From positions 43,411 to 107,410 of the IMG/VR virus record IMGVR_UViG_3300032006_002703: a stretch of 64,000 nt of DNA. One strand, 5' to 3'. This document shows positions 23,574-33,588 of this stretch, piece after piece; within the stretch, counting starts at the first letter, position 1; every line of letters starts with the position of its first letter. The DNA is from a virus. The notes beneath the pieces were generated by a model. That model did not search any database and was not told the origin of the DNA. It saw only the letters and a program-made list of their open reading frames with translations. A program made the position numbers and the translations under genes.

Positions 23574-24679
23574 AAGATTTTGACTATTGTATCATAAGCG
23601 TTAATATTTTTTTGATTAGTTGTGCTGAATTTCGCTAGGCATTCTTTTGCTTGGCCTTTGTAATAATCTAGATTTTCATCGTGCATTGTTAGGGCATAGC
23701 GAAGCTGATTTACTGCATTTTGTATGTTTCTTACGTCATAATAGTAAGCAAACTCTTTAATTGCTTCCGAGTTATGAAGTAAGGGAAACCCTAGGTGAAG
23801 AAATTCTAAATGTCTAACTTCGAGATCTCCCTGCAAGTGGTTTGTTATTATTACTTTGCCCCACCTACTTAAGGCTTGCGGGTTTCTCCATTTATTGTTT
23901 AAAAAGACTTTCGGTGGGGTCAACTTACAAATGGATAGGTTTGCTGACAGTTGTTTAAAGCGGGTGCTTGTTCGTATCTTTTCGCAATTTGTAATAATAA
24001 CTTTATCTATTATATCTGGATGTTTATGGTTGAGCTTTTCGCATATTGCAAGCGGTAGTAGACATGTTGAGGTTATATTTTTATTTTCCTCGAATATGCA
24101 AACCGTATTCTTTTCTTCGCTTTTATAAAAAGGAGATTTTCCTTTTATTTTTAAGTCTCTTATCTCTTCTCCAAGAAACTTGGAGTCCCAAATTAGCGGT
24201 ACGGTTTTCGCTGGACAGGCGTACGTTGCCTCTAAATAAGGAATCGTTCTCGCTAAATGGTCCCAGGTCCAAATTTGATCAAATTGACGAATTAATCTTT
24301 GGGGAGGATTTGGGTGATTTGAGGTGGACATTTCACTGTCTAACATGTAGTGATCTTCAAGGCATAGATAAATGAATTTACAAGTTGGATTTTTACGCTT
24401 TAGTTCCTTGGCTACGTCTGCTTCATATTGAAAACCAGCTTCAATGCAAACATCAAAAGGAGTTGGTGATTTTTCATGAGGATCGAATCTGGCTAAAAAA
24501 TGACCCGCCCTTAATATGTCAAACCCAGAGCTTTTGTGTCGTGGATTGAATTTTTTATTTGTTACCAAAAAACATTTATGGCCAGCACGAGCTAAGGTAT
24601 CCGCAATAAAAATTATTAACTGATTTATTGAGGAGTTTCTTGGGTTGATTGCTGTGTTAATTGTTATCCCTATGTTCAT
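23570..24679 (-). CDS. DUF2827-like glycosyltransferase (GT-B fold, probable)
   Basis: 369 residues. The opening MNIGITINTAINPRNSSINQ and later FKFIYLCLEDHY-like segment, IWTWDHLARTIPYLEA, and the C-terminal HLEFLHLGFPLLHNSEAIKE followed by YYYDVRNIQNAVNQL match the layout of DUF2827 proteins, which look like GT-B glycosyltransferases: the HNS-E-x-E motif sits where the donor nucleotide-sugar binds. It is a paralogue of the next gene at 24676-25776 (both share LHLGFPLLHNSE-like and Y-Y-Y segments) and overlaps it by 4 nt. Sugar donor and acceptor are unknown. Confidence 0.6.
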   Translation of the reverse strand: MNIGITINTAINPRNSSINQLIIFIADTLARAGHKCFLVTNKKFNPRHKSSGFDILRAGHFLARFDPHEKSPTPFDVCIEAGFQYEADVAKELKRKNPTCKFIYLCLEDHYMLDSEMSTSNHPNPPQRLIRQFDQIWTWDHLARTIPYLEATYACPAKTVPLIWDSKFLGEEIRDLKIKGKSPFYKSEEKNTVCIFEENKNITSTCLLPLAICEKLNHKHPDIIDKVIITNCEKIRTSTRFKQLSANLSICKLTPPKVFLNNKWRNPQALSRWGKVIITNHLQGDLEVRHLEFLHLGFPLLHNSEAIKEFAYYYDVRNIQNAVNQLRYALTMHDENLDYYKGQAKECLAKFSTTNQKNINAYDTIVKIL

Positions 24680-25776
24680 AGAAGATCTTTATAAGCCTGT
24701 TGGACGGCGGGGTTGTCTGGGTTGTATCTCCAAATTATTTGTTTACCCCTTTCTTTGTAATCTTCTAGATTATCATTATGGTTTGATATTGCATTTTTTA
24801 ATGCTGAAACTCCTTGTTTTAGAGCAAATCCAGGATAATAGTAGCCTGCTTCATTTTTTATAAATTCTGAATTATGAATAAGGGGTATACCCAGATAGAG
24901 CGCTTCTAAATAGGTATAGTTTAGCGCGTTCATGTGTTGATGGGAAACAATGTAGTTGCAGTGCTCTGAAAAAATAAATGGGAATGGAAATCTTTTTTCG
25001 AAGAACATCTTCCCGTCTTGCACTAAATCTAATTGCAGAAAATAGTTAGAAAAGTAACTTTCATCTGCAAAGTGATCACTGCCCCAAATATGAACCGAGT
25101 TTATTGCGTCTGCATTTTCATTATAAAGCCCCTCTGATATAAGTGCGGGACATATGCAATTTTTTACAATATTATTCGGTTCCGTTATTGCAATGTTTAC
25201 ATTTTCTGAAGGACTGTAAAAGGCGGTTTTGTCTTTTTGGTTTAATTTCTTTTCTTCATTTTCTATAGTTTCTGAGGACCATATGTAGGGAATGAATTTT
25301 ACGCTCTCTGTTTCATTTGTAATTTTATAGTAATCTATAGAATAGTCATAATGGGGGGAGGTCCATACTTCGTCTACGCTTCTCTGTCTTCCCATTCCTC
25401 CTCCATTTGATCCATTGATGCAAAATTCAAGATCTATGAAGAGTCTTGGGCCATAATTGACTTGTATGATTTTAATTGATGGATTTCGGTTTCTTAATAT
25501 TTTTATCCAATCCTCTCCCCAGGTTATAGCTGCTTGTATAAATAGATCACATTTTATATCCTGATCCATGACCTCCTTCATTGAACAAACTTCGTAGTTG
25601 TCCAATAAAACTTTTTTATTTACCGCTATGTTTTCGTCTTCTAGGGCATGTTTTTCTGCAACAAGTAAGGTTTCGTGCCCAAGAGACTGAAATATATTAT
25701 ATAAAGCGAAAATATTTTGATTTTGTCCGTTCGAAAATATTCCCGTGCTAAAGTCTGCTGTTATAAGAATCCTCAT
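24676..25776 (-). CDS. DUF2827-like glycosyltransferase, paralogue
   Basis: 366 residues from the ATG at 25776 (MRILITADFSTGIFSNGQNQ). The GIFSNGQNQN element and the C-terminal YLEALYLGIPLIHNSEFIK, then YYYPGFALKQGVSALKNAI, match the neighbouring gene and the DUF2827/GT-B pattern. An in-frame GTG at 25794 is rejected because it is part of the class B motif. It is the first gene of a four-gene sulfotransferase/glycosyltransferase operon running to 21525. Likely target: a glycan on the virion or on the host surface (inference). Confidence 0.6.
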   Translation of the reverse strand: MRILITADFSTGIFSNGQNQNIFALYNIFQSLGHETLLVAEKHALEDENIAVNKKVLLDNYEVCSMKEVMDQDIKCDLFIQAAITWGEDWIKILRNRNPSIKIIQVNYGPRLFIDLEFCINGSNGGGMGRQRSVDEVWTSPHYDYSIDYYKITNETESVKFIPYIWSSETIENEEKKLNQKDKTAFYSPSENVNIAITEPNNIVKNCICPALISEGLYNENADAINSVHIWGSDHFADESYFSNYFLQLDLVQDGKMFFEKRFPFPFIFSEHCNYIVSHQHMNALNYTYLEALYLGIPLIHNSEFIKNEAGYYYPGFALKQGVSALKNAISNHNDNLEDYKERGKQIIWRYNPDNPAVQQAYKDLL

Positions 25777-25785
25777 CTTGATCAG

Positions 25786-25794
25786 AATGTACAC
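25786..25794 (-). promoter_or_regulatory. Class B promoter motif before the leftward glycan operon
   Basis: GTGTACATT on the minus strand, 18 nt from the ATG at 25776. It faces away from the portal promoter across an intergenic region of about 120 bp. Confidence 0.45.
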
Positions 25795-25845
25795 TGTTAT
25801 TTAAAAGGAAAGAATAAAACTCTGCCTATTAAAAAGTCTCCAAAG

Positions 25846-25880
25846 TAACTTTTAACTTTTCATGTAACTTTAATAAAGTT
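25846..25880. promoter_or_regulatory. Repeated TAACTTT and inverted repeat upstream of the portal gene
   Basis: TAACTTT occurs at 25846, 25853 and 25865. The last copy is part of a perfect inverted repeat AACTTT-AAT-AAAGTT (25866-25880), immediately before the class B motif. It sits where a -35 region or an operator would lie. Confidence 0.35.
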
Positions 25881-25881
25881 T

Positions 25882-25890
25882 GTGTATTAT
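25882..25890 (+). promoter_or_regulatory. Class B promoter motif before the portal gene
   Basis: GTGTATTAT, 16 nt before the ATG at 25898. Drives the rightward virion module. Confidence 0.5.
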
Positions 25891-25897
25891 AACTCTG

Positions 25898-27961
25898 ATG
25901 GGCAAGCGAAAATACATTAAAAAGTCTTCCTATTGGGACCAATTCTCCAGGGCAGACCAAGTAGAGATTCAGCCTTCTCCTAATCCAATTTTAACTGGAG
26001 ATCCATACTTGGGAGATGGGACAGAATCTTTTGAGGTCCTTAAGGGTAGTTACTCTAGGACTGGGTCAAGAATTGTTGACGCTGCCAGAAAAAATAAAAT
26101 ACATAAATCAATTAAGAAGGAGAAGCATGGTAATATTGCTTCTGGCTTACTTCCTTATCAGGTTGGTGAAGATGGAGTTTCTGTACAGGATGCTATCGAG
26201 CTCTGTCAAAAGGCTTATACAAATATAGCAGTGTTTCGCAATGCGGTTGACGTTATGTCTGAGTTCGCTAATTCTACATTATATTTAGAGGGTGGAGTTT
26301 CTAAGTCTGTCGATTTTATTTATAAATGGTTCGATAGGGTTAAAATGGGGAACCTTAAAGATCAATATTTTAGAGAATACTATAGGTCTGGCAATATATT
26401 TTTATATAGAATTGATGGTAAATTTGATCAAACAGCCTTTAAGGAAATGAGTAGGGTTTATGGCGAGGAGGGCTTAATGCAACCTGGGACTTTGCCTGTT
26501 AAATATATAATGCTTAATCCTTTTGACATCTCTGCTAAGCGAGCTACTTCGTTTGCTGAGGGAGCATACTTCAAAGTCTTATCCGAATACGATATCGAGG
26601 TCCTGGCGAATCCCAAGACTGATTACGATAAAGAAGTGTTAGAAGGTTTACCTCCAGAAATTAAAACAAAAATCAAAGAGGGTAATTATCAGCAAACTGG
26701 CTTGGAGTATCAGCTTGACCCTGCAAAATTGAGCTATTCTTTTTATAAGAAGCAGGATTATGAGCCGTTTGCCATTCCCTTTGGTTACCCAGTATTGGAG
26801 GATATTAATTTTAAAATCGAATTAAAGAAGATAGATCAGGCTATTTGTCGTACTATTGAAAATGTAATTCTTTTAATTACGATGGGAGCAAAACCTGATG
26901 ACGGAGGTATAAATCCTAATAATATGGCAGCAATGCAGGAGCTTTTTAAAAATGAAAGCGTGGGGCGTGTGCTTGTCAGTGATTATACTACCAATGCAGA
27001 GTTTGTTATTCCTGATTTAAATAAAGTTTTAGGATCTGAAAAATATAAAATTGTAGATCAGGATATTAAAGAGGGGCTTCAGAATATTATCGTTGGGGAT
27101 GAAAGGTATAGTAATACTCAGGTTAAGGCTCAAATATTTTTAGAAAGACTAAAGGAGGCAAGGAACGCATTTTTGACTGATTTCCTTCAGCCTCAAATCA
27201 AAATGATTTGTCAGAATCTTGGATTTAGGAAATATCCTATCGCAAAATTTGAAGAAATTGATATTAAGGATGAGGTTCAGCTTCAGAGGGTTGCGACCAG
27301 ACTTTTAGAGCTGGGTATAATTACCCCCGAGCAAGGTATTAATGCAATTAAGACAGGAATCTATCCAAAGCCTGAGGAGCTCGCATCTTCCCAGGAGGAG
27401 TATTTAGTTAACCGAGAGCAGGGTTACTTTAATCCACTCGTAGGAGGAATGCCCACCGTTGAAGCTGCAGGTGCGGACGAAGAGCGAAAGCTTAAGGAAA
27501 AAATTTCAGAAAATACCCTAAATCAGCAGGCTGAAATGCGCCAACAGTCTCAAACTGGAACCCCTCCGAAGGAATCTGGTCGACCAACGGGTGCCACGGG
27601 ACCGCAGGGGCAAGCTTCTAGCGTTATATCAACAGAAGATATAAAAAATATAATTTATAAGGCAGAAAATTTAAAGTCTTACGCAGTAAGTGTTATAAAA
27701 AAGGAAAAAAACAAAAAGAGAATCAGTAAGGCTCAATCAGAGATATTAGATGAGCTTTGCAAGTCGGTTATTGCGTCTAAGGTAGAGAATGAATGGGAAC
27801 AGGCTATAGAGTCATGCGTTCGGGACAATAATGAAATCGTTAAGCTTGTCCCCATGAAGGAAATCTTAGATATTTCGGAACGCGATTCATTGGACCTGTA
27901 CGCTGCGGCACTTTACTACCACAGTAGGAATCAGGAGAATGATAGCGAACGTAACAGTTAA
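25898..27961 (+). CDS. Phage portal protein (probable)
   Basis: 687 residues from the ATG at 25898 (MGKRKYIKKSSYWDQ). The segment AYTNIAVFRNAVDVMSEF, then STLYLEGG, then KWFDRVKMGNLKDQYFREYY and RSGNIFLYRIDGKF is characteristic of portal proteins of large phages. Later parts include IGEDGVSVQDAIELC-like helices and a stem region with FLTDFLQPQIKMICQNLGF. The C-terminal 130 residues are Gln/Lys-rich and helical. Portals form the dodecameric DNA-entry channel and connect head to tail. An in-frame TTG at 25880 is rejected since it falls in the promoter motif. No terminase or capsid gene adjoins it, which is unusual. Confidence 0.75.
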   Translation: MGKRKYIKKSSYWDQFSRADQVEIQPSPNPILTGDPYLGDGTESFEVLKGSYSRTGSRIVDAARKNKIHKSIKKEKHGNIASGLLPYQVGEDGVSVQDAIELCQKAYTNIAVFRNAVDVMSEFANSTLYLEGGVSKSVDFIYKWFDRVKMGNLKDQYFREYYRSGNIFLYRIDGKFDQTAFKEMSRVYGEEGLMQPGTLPVKYIMLNPFDISAKRATSFAEGAYFKVLSEYDIEVLANPKTDYDKEVLEGLPPEIKTKIKEGNYQQTGLEYQLDPAKLSYSFYKKQDYEPFAIPFGYPVLEDINFKIELKKIDQAICRTIENVILLITMGAKPDDGGINPNNMAAMQELFKNESVGRVLVSDYTTNAEFVIPDLNKVLGSEKYKIVDQDIKEGLQNIIVGDERYSNTQVKAQIFLERLKEARNAFLTDFLQPQIKMICQNLGFRKYPIAKFEEIDIKDEVQLQRVATRLLELGIITPEQGINAIKTGIYPKPEELASSQEEYLVNREQGYFNPLVGGMPTVEAAGADEERKLKEKISENTLNQQAEMRQQSQTGTPPKESGRPTGATGPQGQASSVISTEDIKNIIYKAENLKSYAVSVIKKEKNKKRISKAQSEILDELCKSVIASKVENEWEQAIESCVRDNNEIVKLVPMKEILDISERDSLDLYAAALYYHSRNQENDSERNS

Positions 27962-29363
27962 TAGTAATTATACCACTCTGTTATCCGCTGGAGCGGGGGT
28001 TAGGTTGGCTAATGTTGGAATGTATTTTTGTAATCATGGAAATCAGCCTAACGTTATTAGTATTTATGCATTATCTAATAACTCTCAGCCGTCGAAATCT
28101 AATGTTTTAGCGTATAACGTGGCTGTCGCTCCTAGTGAAACCTTTTATTTTGGACAGGAGAAGTTTATATTGGATGAAGGTGAAAGGCTCGTTGCAAAGA
28201 CTGGAATGAGTACAATGACATCCACCTTAACCTTCATGAGCATTGGTTCTAGCGATTATTCCAGCAATGCTAAGGGAACTGCAACGCTTGATGGTGATGG
28301 TGTTGGCGCTGTTGTAGTTACTGCTCCAGGAGCTGGGTATACATCCCCGCCAACCATCACTTTCACTGGTTGTCAGGGTCAAAACGCGACCGCAACGGTA
28401 ACGTTAACTGATAGTGGTCAAGTTCACGAAGTTGTAATTACAAATCCAGGAACTGGCTATATTTGTCCTCCTGTAGTTGAGCTTCAGGGTGGAAATGATC
28501 CAGTGGTAGAGGGTTGTACTGATTCCGCTGCAACAAATTACAATCACTTGGCCACGGTAGATGATGGATCTTGTACTTATCCAGCTGCAGTAACCAGGCA
28601 GGCGAATATTGTTAATTGGTGGAAATTTGATGAAAGCTCTGGTTCGAATGCTGCGGACTCAGTTGGGGCAGTTACTGCGGAAATTAAAAATCCAGGAGCA
28701 GACGACGATCAATGGGTTGCGGGAAAGAAAAATAATTCCTTACATTTAAATGGCCTCGGAGATGCAAATAACTTAGGTGTGGGTAATTACATGGATATAG
28801 GAGCAAGCAACAGCTCTTTTAAATTTGAGCAAAAGCCTTTCTCCATAAGTCTTTGGCTTAAGAGTGAAGCAGATTCCTCATGGAATGGTAATTCAGCTAT
28901 AATGGCTACTAAAAAATATTTTCAGCCAGACGACACTCAGGGAAATTTTATATTAGGCGCTCGGGAGGGGGCATCAAGCCCGCGAATAGGTTTCTTTATG
29001 TACAACAGCAATACCATTGGCACTCAGTATGGGGCGGATTTTGCTCATACTGATGGCGGCGGGAATCGTATTAATATTTTTGATGGAGGGTGGCATCACC
29101 TTTCTGTTACTAGTAGCGGAGGTGCGCTTCGAATATATCTTGACGGCATTCTTGGTACTGGAATAAATCATAGCGCACCTGGGGGGGAGACTTTCTTTAA
29201 TTATGATTACCCTATTAATGATGGATTTGATAGTGGAATTTATTTTGGTTTTGTTGAATGGCACTGGTATAAGTGGGATGGATTAATGGATGATATAAGA
29301 ATTTACGATATTCAACTTTCCGATTCCGAGGTTCAAAATATTTCAACGGGGGATTGGGGGTAA
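27939..29363 (+). CDS. Virion protein with LamG/concanavalin-like domain
   Basis: 474 residues. An N-terminal domain (MIANVTVNSNYTTLLSAGAG to about 110) is a tail-type beta domain. Two imitating modules follow (APGAGYTSPPTITFTGCQGQ and NPGTGYICPPVVELQGG), then one GCTDSAATNYNHLATVDDG cysteine motif of a type common in marine Bacteroidetes secreted proteins. A LamG-like lectin domain fills residues about 220-470 (IVNWWKFDESSG, FSISLWLKSEAD, GGWHHLSVTSSGGALRIYLD, GLMDDIRIYDIQLSDSEVQ). Likely a glycan-binding tail or fibre component. It overlaps the portal gene by 23 nt and the next gene by 10. Confidence 0.7.
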   Translation: MIANVTVNSNYTTLLSAGAGVRLANVGMYFCNHGNQPNVISIYALSNNSQPSKSNVLAYNVAVAPSETFYFGQEKFILDEGERLVAKTGMSTMTSTLTFMSIGSSDYSSNAKGTATLDGDGVGAVVVTAPGAGYTSPPTITFTGCQGQNATATVTLTDSGQVHEVVITNPGTGYICPPVVELQGGNDPVVEGCTDSAATNYNHLATVDDGSCTYPAAVTRQANIVNWWKFDESSGSNAADSVGAVTAEIKNPGADDDQWVAGKKNNSLHLNGLGDANNLGVGNYMDIGASNSSFKFEQKPFSISLWLKSEADSSWNGNSAIMATKKYFQPDDTQGNFILGAREGASSPRIGFFMYNSNTIGTQYGADFAHTDGGGNRINIFDGGWHHLSVTSSGGALRIYLDGILGTGINHSAPGGETFFNYDYPINDGFDSGIYFGFVEWHWYKWDGLMDDIRIYDIQLSDSEVQNISTGDWG

Positions 29364-31525
29364 TGCCAGATTTTATTAACCAGTTTGGAGATGTTTCTCA
29401 TACCTATATTTCTGGGGATACTTTTGTTCGCACGAATAACGATCAGGTCATATTTGGAGAAAAGACTTTTATTAGTGACGTTTATATTTCTGGTGACTTG
29501 ATTGTGTCTGGGGAAACTAGAACTCAAAGCATTGTTGACCTTGACGTTACGGGTGATATTAGTGGTTATATTTTTAGGGGAAGGACTGGATATTTTGATA
29601 CAATAGTAACCGAAGGTCTTCAAGGGCCTGGAGGGGGTAAGATTGCTGGAGGAGGAGGTATCGATGGAGGGCCAATTTTTATAGATAATGTGACCGCATC
29701 TGTTGGAAGTATTAATATCGAATCTCGCGATGATCAAAATTTTATTACTGATATTTCTACTGCGGAAAACAGTTTTAAGGTTGACCTTATGGTGGAAAGA
29801 GGGGACTCTCAATTATATAGGCCAACTGGAGTTTTATATTATCAAACTGGACAAGCTGGGGAAACTCCTAATGAAGATAATCCAGTTTACGTTGACCCTA
29901 TGTCTTTACAGCAAGATTCTAACGGCTACTCGTGGAATAAGCAAGTTACTCTCTCAATTAATGATAGCTTAATTGATGCAAGCAAAAGGGTTTACTACGT
30001 CTTTAAGAATGGGGAACGCTCAACCGAATTAAGCGCAAAACTTGAAACTGCTCCAGAGGTTACTGCTGCTGAATTTATCCAGCAAGATGGTGTGTCTATA
30101 TACCCCGCCTATAGTGCAAGCTTTACGGATCAAGCAGGGGTTCAGCATTCTGCTAATGCTGGGGCTGGCCAAATTACTCATCAAACCAAAGTAAGGAATG
30201 GGAATACTGTAAAGATTAAAGTTGCCGCAGATAAGGACTTTGAGCAAATTCAATTAGGAGGAGGGCTTAGTGGAATAATTAGTGTTACAACTTTAGAGTC
30301 TGGCGGTAGTTATAGTTGCGAAGTTGACAGAACCATTTCAGTAGGTAATACCTCCGACCAAAATAAATCCTTTACCGTCAAGGTGAAAGATGATAAGGGT
30401 AATTGGTCTGATGTTAAAGCTAGTACAGATTTTTCCCCAGGGACTTCTGGAGGGTCCGCAACTATAGTATCAAATAACTACAGCCCTACAATGAGCATTA
30501 GCTCTCCAAATTACGACAACGGAAATCCCGCCATACAGCAGGGAGCTCAAACTGATCCGTTTACTTATAATCTTACTTATTCTGGCCCTGCAGAAGTTTA
30601 TTGGAAGGTTGAATTTTTGAGTTTTGTTGGCACAGATGGAAACAGTGGAGAGGCTGTATTATGGGATTGGAATGTGCCCAGTGGAGCGAATGATCAAAGC
30701 GGGAACACTCCAACTACTGCTCAACCTGCCTCAGGCTCTGTACAGTTCATGGATGGATCTGATATAATGTCTGAGGAGGAAGCCTCAAAGCAACCATTTA
30801 GGGTTAAACTTTTTTATAAACCCACGGGCAAAGAGAGTTCGTGGATTAATGCGCCTTCTGTTTTTCTTCAACAGTATATGAAGATTCCAACGTTAACCGT
30901 TGGCAATAAAACTATTCGGGCTGGTGATGACAATGGAAATAATGAGAATATTAGTATAAATTCTTCTTCTCAATTAAGTGGGGGCCTAGAGGATGAAGGG
31001 GTTCCTGCGGCTGATTCAAGTGGCAATACTAGCTTTGTGTCTATGGGACCAACTTCAGTAACCATTTATAACGGCGCAAGCCCTGGAGCTTTTCAAAGTT
31101 ACCCAACGTATAAAATAACGAAGGTTTCTGGGGAAGAGATGTTCGCAGTTCCGATTCAGCAGGGACAAATAACCGTAAAAGGTTTTACAACTAAAGTAAT
31201 TACGACCGATCAAAATGGGGTTGTAAATGCAGCGGGCGTACTAATTAAAGGTGATAATGACTCCTATGCTACTACTGTCGAAAACGTCAACAAGATTAAA
31301 AGCAAAACTGGAACCTCTCAGGCTATTACTGTTAAGGTTGGGACTGGCGATGAGGGTAATATTCCATATAATTCAAACATTACCGAGGTAGGAGAGGCGG
31401 ATGCCTCCAGCTCTGCTGAGTTTAATTTGAATCATGATAAAAGTCGTATATGGTTTGATAGTCAGTTTCTTGCGCAAGTGGGACAGGGTGCGACAGTAAT
31501 AATTCACATACAGGAGGCGGTGTAG
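29354..31525 (+). CDS. Large tail/fibre protein, paralogue of the next gene
   Basis: 723 residues. The N-terminal 90 residues have repeated beta motifs (TYISGDTFVRTNNDQVIFGE and DVYISGDLIVSGET) like shaft/collar proteins, then a Gly-rich hinge. The central region (VERGDSQLYRPTGVLYYQTG, GQAGETPNEDNPVYV, RVYYVFKNGERSTEL) is closely matched in the following gene. The C-terminus (GTSQAITVKVGTGDEGNIPY and FNLNHDKSRIWF) is also shared. No signal peptide. I infer a trimeric tail fibre or baseplate protein. Only 1 nt separates it from the next gene. Confidence 0.65.
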   Translation: MGVMPDFINQFGDVSHTYISGDTFVRTNNDQVIFGEKTFISDVYISGDLIVSGETRTQSIVDLDVTGDISGYIFRGRTGYFDTIVTEGLQGPGGGKIAGGGGIDGGPIFIDNVTASVGSINIESRDDQNFITDISTAENSFKVDLMVERGDSQLYRPTGVLYYQTGQAGETPNEDNPVYVDPMSLQQDSNGYSWNKQVTLSINDSLIDASKRVYYVFKNGERSTELSAKLETAPEVTAAEFIQQDGVSIYPAYSASFTDQAGVQHSANAGAGQITHQTKVRNGNTVKIKVAADKDFEQIQLGGGLSGIISVTTLESGGSYSCEVDRTISVGNTSDQNKSFTVKVKDDKGNWSDVKASTDFSPGTSGGSATIVSNNYSPTMSISSPNYDNGNPAIQQGAQTDPFTYNLTYSGPAEVYWKVEFLSFVGTDGNSGEAVLWDWNVPSGANDQSGNTPTTAQPASGSVQFMDGSDIMSEEEASKQPFRVKLFYKPTGKESSWINAPSVFLQQYMKIPTLTVGNKTIRAGDDNGNNENISINSSSQLSGGLEDEGVPAADSSGNTSFVSMGPTSVTIYNGASPGAFQSYPTYKITKVSGEEMFAVPIQQGQITVKGFTTKVITTDQNGVVNAAGVLIKGDNDSYATTVENVNKIKSKTGTSQAITVKVGTGDEGNIPYNSNITEVGEADASSSAEFNLNHDKSRIWFDSQFLAQVGQGATVIIHIQEAV

Positions 31526-31526
31526 T

Positions 31527-33587
31527 ATGAGCTTTAGTTTAAATGATGCCAAGAGCCAACTCGGGAATGTCTTAACTGTTCTTCCGTCTAAATTGTCAAG
31601 GTTTGAGGTTGCTGATGATTATGATTTTAATTCAGAAGTTCCTTTGCAAGAAAATCTTTTTGCAATTAGTTCTGCAGGCTTAAGTTATGTCTCAATTAAA
31701 GATGATGCTGATAATTTGATTTGGCAGTCTGTTGGTGGGGGTGGCGGCGGAGGCTTCTCCGAAGACTCTCCGAAGGGAGGCCCTATATTCGTTACAGGCC
31801 TTTATTCTAGCGCTGGAGCCGTAAGTATGGAGGGCGACCTGCAATACGGGGCGGTTTGGACTGGTGCATCTACGCCAGAAGATTCGGTTACCGTTAACCT
31901 TTTGGTTGAACGTGGGGATTCTCAAAATTATAAACCTACTGGAGTTTACTATTATCAAACTGGACAAGCGAGCGAAACTCCTAACGAAGCTGCGCCAGTT
32001 TATATTTCTGCAGATAATTTAACTCTTGATCAAAATGATTACTCTTGGAAAACAGAGGTGGATATCTCAACCTTAGACTCTTTAATGTATGACGATGGGG
32101 ATAGTTTATCTACATATTATTTGTTTTTTAACGGAGAAAGGAGTACTGAAATATCTATTAAGCGCTCCGCTTTACCAGAAGTTGAGGATGCTATTTTTGA
32201 AATTCAGGATGGTAGCTATGGGGATTGTGGCAGCGGTAATGAATATCCTTTTATGGGTTCTCACTTAGGTGGATTCATTACCCCTGGGAATACTACTGGG
32301 TTTGATATGCATACTCAAACCGCAGTGAAAAATGGAGATGAAGTCTTAATCAAGGTAACCTCTGATAAGCCTCTTTCGTCTGTGATATTTAAGAATGATG
32401 CTGGGATTATTCGTTCTTTGGAGTCTCTAGAAGCAACCTGGTATGGGCCATCTGTGGATAATGGAGGTTCATGGGATACTCATTTTTTAGTTAATATTAC
32501 TAATGCGGACGCTATTGCGTCTGATCAAACGTTTCAAATTAAGATTAAAGATCTTCAGGGGAATGTTTCTGAGGATTGGTTTGAATCAACTAATGGATTA
32601 AATACTGATAATACTTCCCCCTCTTTTTCTGTTGGAAATCCAGCGTATTCTCATGGCGGCCTTGCTATAGGACCAGGGGATGGCGTCGCGGAATATAATG
32701 TAGCTGGAAACTTTGGAGGTACAGACTATTTCCAGTTTGATTTGCAATATAGTGACATTGTTCTGGATGTGAGTCATGCTTGGGATGATAGTAACTTATT
32801 AAATGATGGGCAGAAAATAAAGGTTAAAGCTTCAAGTGGGCCAAGTTCCGCCGAGCAAACTCTTTCACCGTTCTCTTTGAAGGTTTTAAGATCAACCAAT
32901 GGAGCTTTCGTCGAATATAACTCGGTCCCTTCCCTTATAGTTCAGGATGGAAACGATCCAGTTTTAACTTTAAATGTTGATGCTGTCAGATCTGGGCCAG
33001 GCGATGGCCATGAAGATGAAATCATTGTGACTTCAAACGTTTCTTTAAGTAGTCTTGATTTATTTGCAGATCAGGATCCGTTTGGTGACGGAACTGTAAT
33101 CACATCCCCTGGGGCTAGTTCGGCGGTTCAGGTTGATGCAAAAAATTGGAAAATTAAAGTCAAATCTCTGGACTCTGCGGCAAGAGAAACTCCTTTTGAT
33201 ATCATTCTTACTACCACAAAATACTCTTCACAAGGTTCTCCAATAACAGTTAGTAGTCAGGTTCGTGGGTTCGTTCAAAGGGAAATATCTAAAAATGGCG
33301 TAGAGGCTCTTTCGGAAATTCCAATTGGCACTGTTGTGGTGAACCCTGCAAAAATTAAAAGCAAGAGTGGGTTGATGGAAAATTTAACCCTTAAGGTTAA
33401 TTCTGGAAACGAGGCTAATGTGCCTTTTAACTCCGAAGTGTCTTCTTCTAGTCTTGGGGGTGGAGTGGGCGCAGAGTTCGGACTCTCGGCGGATTCTTCA
33501 TCTATAATTTTAGATTCAGATGCGAGGGCTCAATGGTCCCCTCAGGACTCTACCACCGTATACATAACATTGGAGGAGCTTATATAA
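31527..33587 (+). CDS. Large tail/fibre protein, tandem paralogue
   Basis: 686 residues. The N-terminus (LNDAKSQLGNVLTVLPSKLS) is shared with the next gene, while the middle (LVERGDSQNYKPTGVYYYQ, QASETPNEAAPVYI and FNGERSTEI) and the end (SGLMENLTLKVNSGNEANVP) are shared with the previous gene. So this protein is a mosaic of its two neighbours. A Gly run (about residues 70-77) separates the head from the body. A Shine-Dalgarno-like AGGAGG lies upstream inside the preceding gene. Probably a fibre or baseplate component. Confidence 0.65.
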   Translation: MSFSLNDAKSQLGNVLTVLPSKLSRFEVADDYDFNSEVPLQENLFAISSAGLSYVSIKDDADNLIWQSVGGGGGGGFSEDSPKGGPIFVTGLYSSAGAVSMEGDLQYGAVWTGASTPEDSVTVNLLVERGDSQNYKPTGVYYYQTGQASETPNEAAPVYISADNLTLDQNDYSWKTEVDISTLDSLMYDDGDSLSTYYLFFNGERSTEISIKRSALPEVEDAIFEIQDGSYGDCGSGNEYPFMGSHLGGFITPGNTTGFDMHTQTAVKNGDEVLIKVTSDKPLSSVIFKNDAGIIRSLESLEATWYGPSVDNGGSWDTHFLVNITNADAIASDQTFQIKIKDLQGNVSEDWFESTNGLNTDNTSPSFSVGNPAYSHGGLAIGPGDGVAEYNVAGNFGGTDYFQFDLQYSDIVLDVSHAWDDSNLLNDGQKIKVKASSGPSSAEQTLSPFSLKVLRSTNGAFVEYNSVPSLIVQDGNDPVLTLNVDAVRSGPGDGHEDEIIVTSNVSLSSLDLFADQDPFGDGTVITSPGASSAVQVDAKNWKIKVKSLDSAARETPFDIILTTTKYSSQGSPITVSSQVRGFVQREISKNGVEALSEIPIGTVVVNPAKIKSKSGLMENLTLKVNSGNEANVPFNSEVSSSSLGGGVGAEFGLSADSSSIILDSDARAQWSPQDSTTVYITLEELI

Positions 33588-33588
33588 G

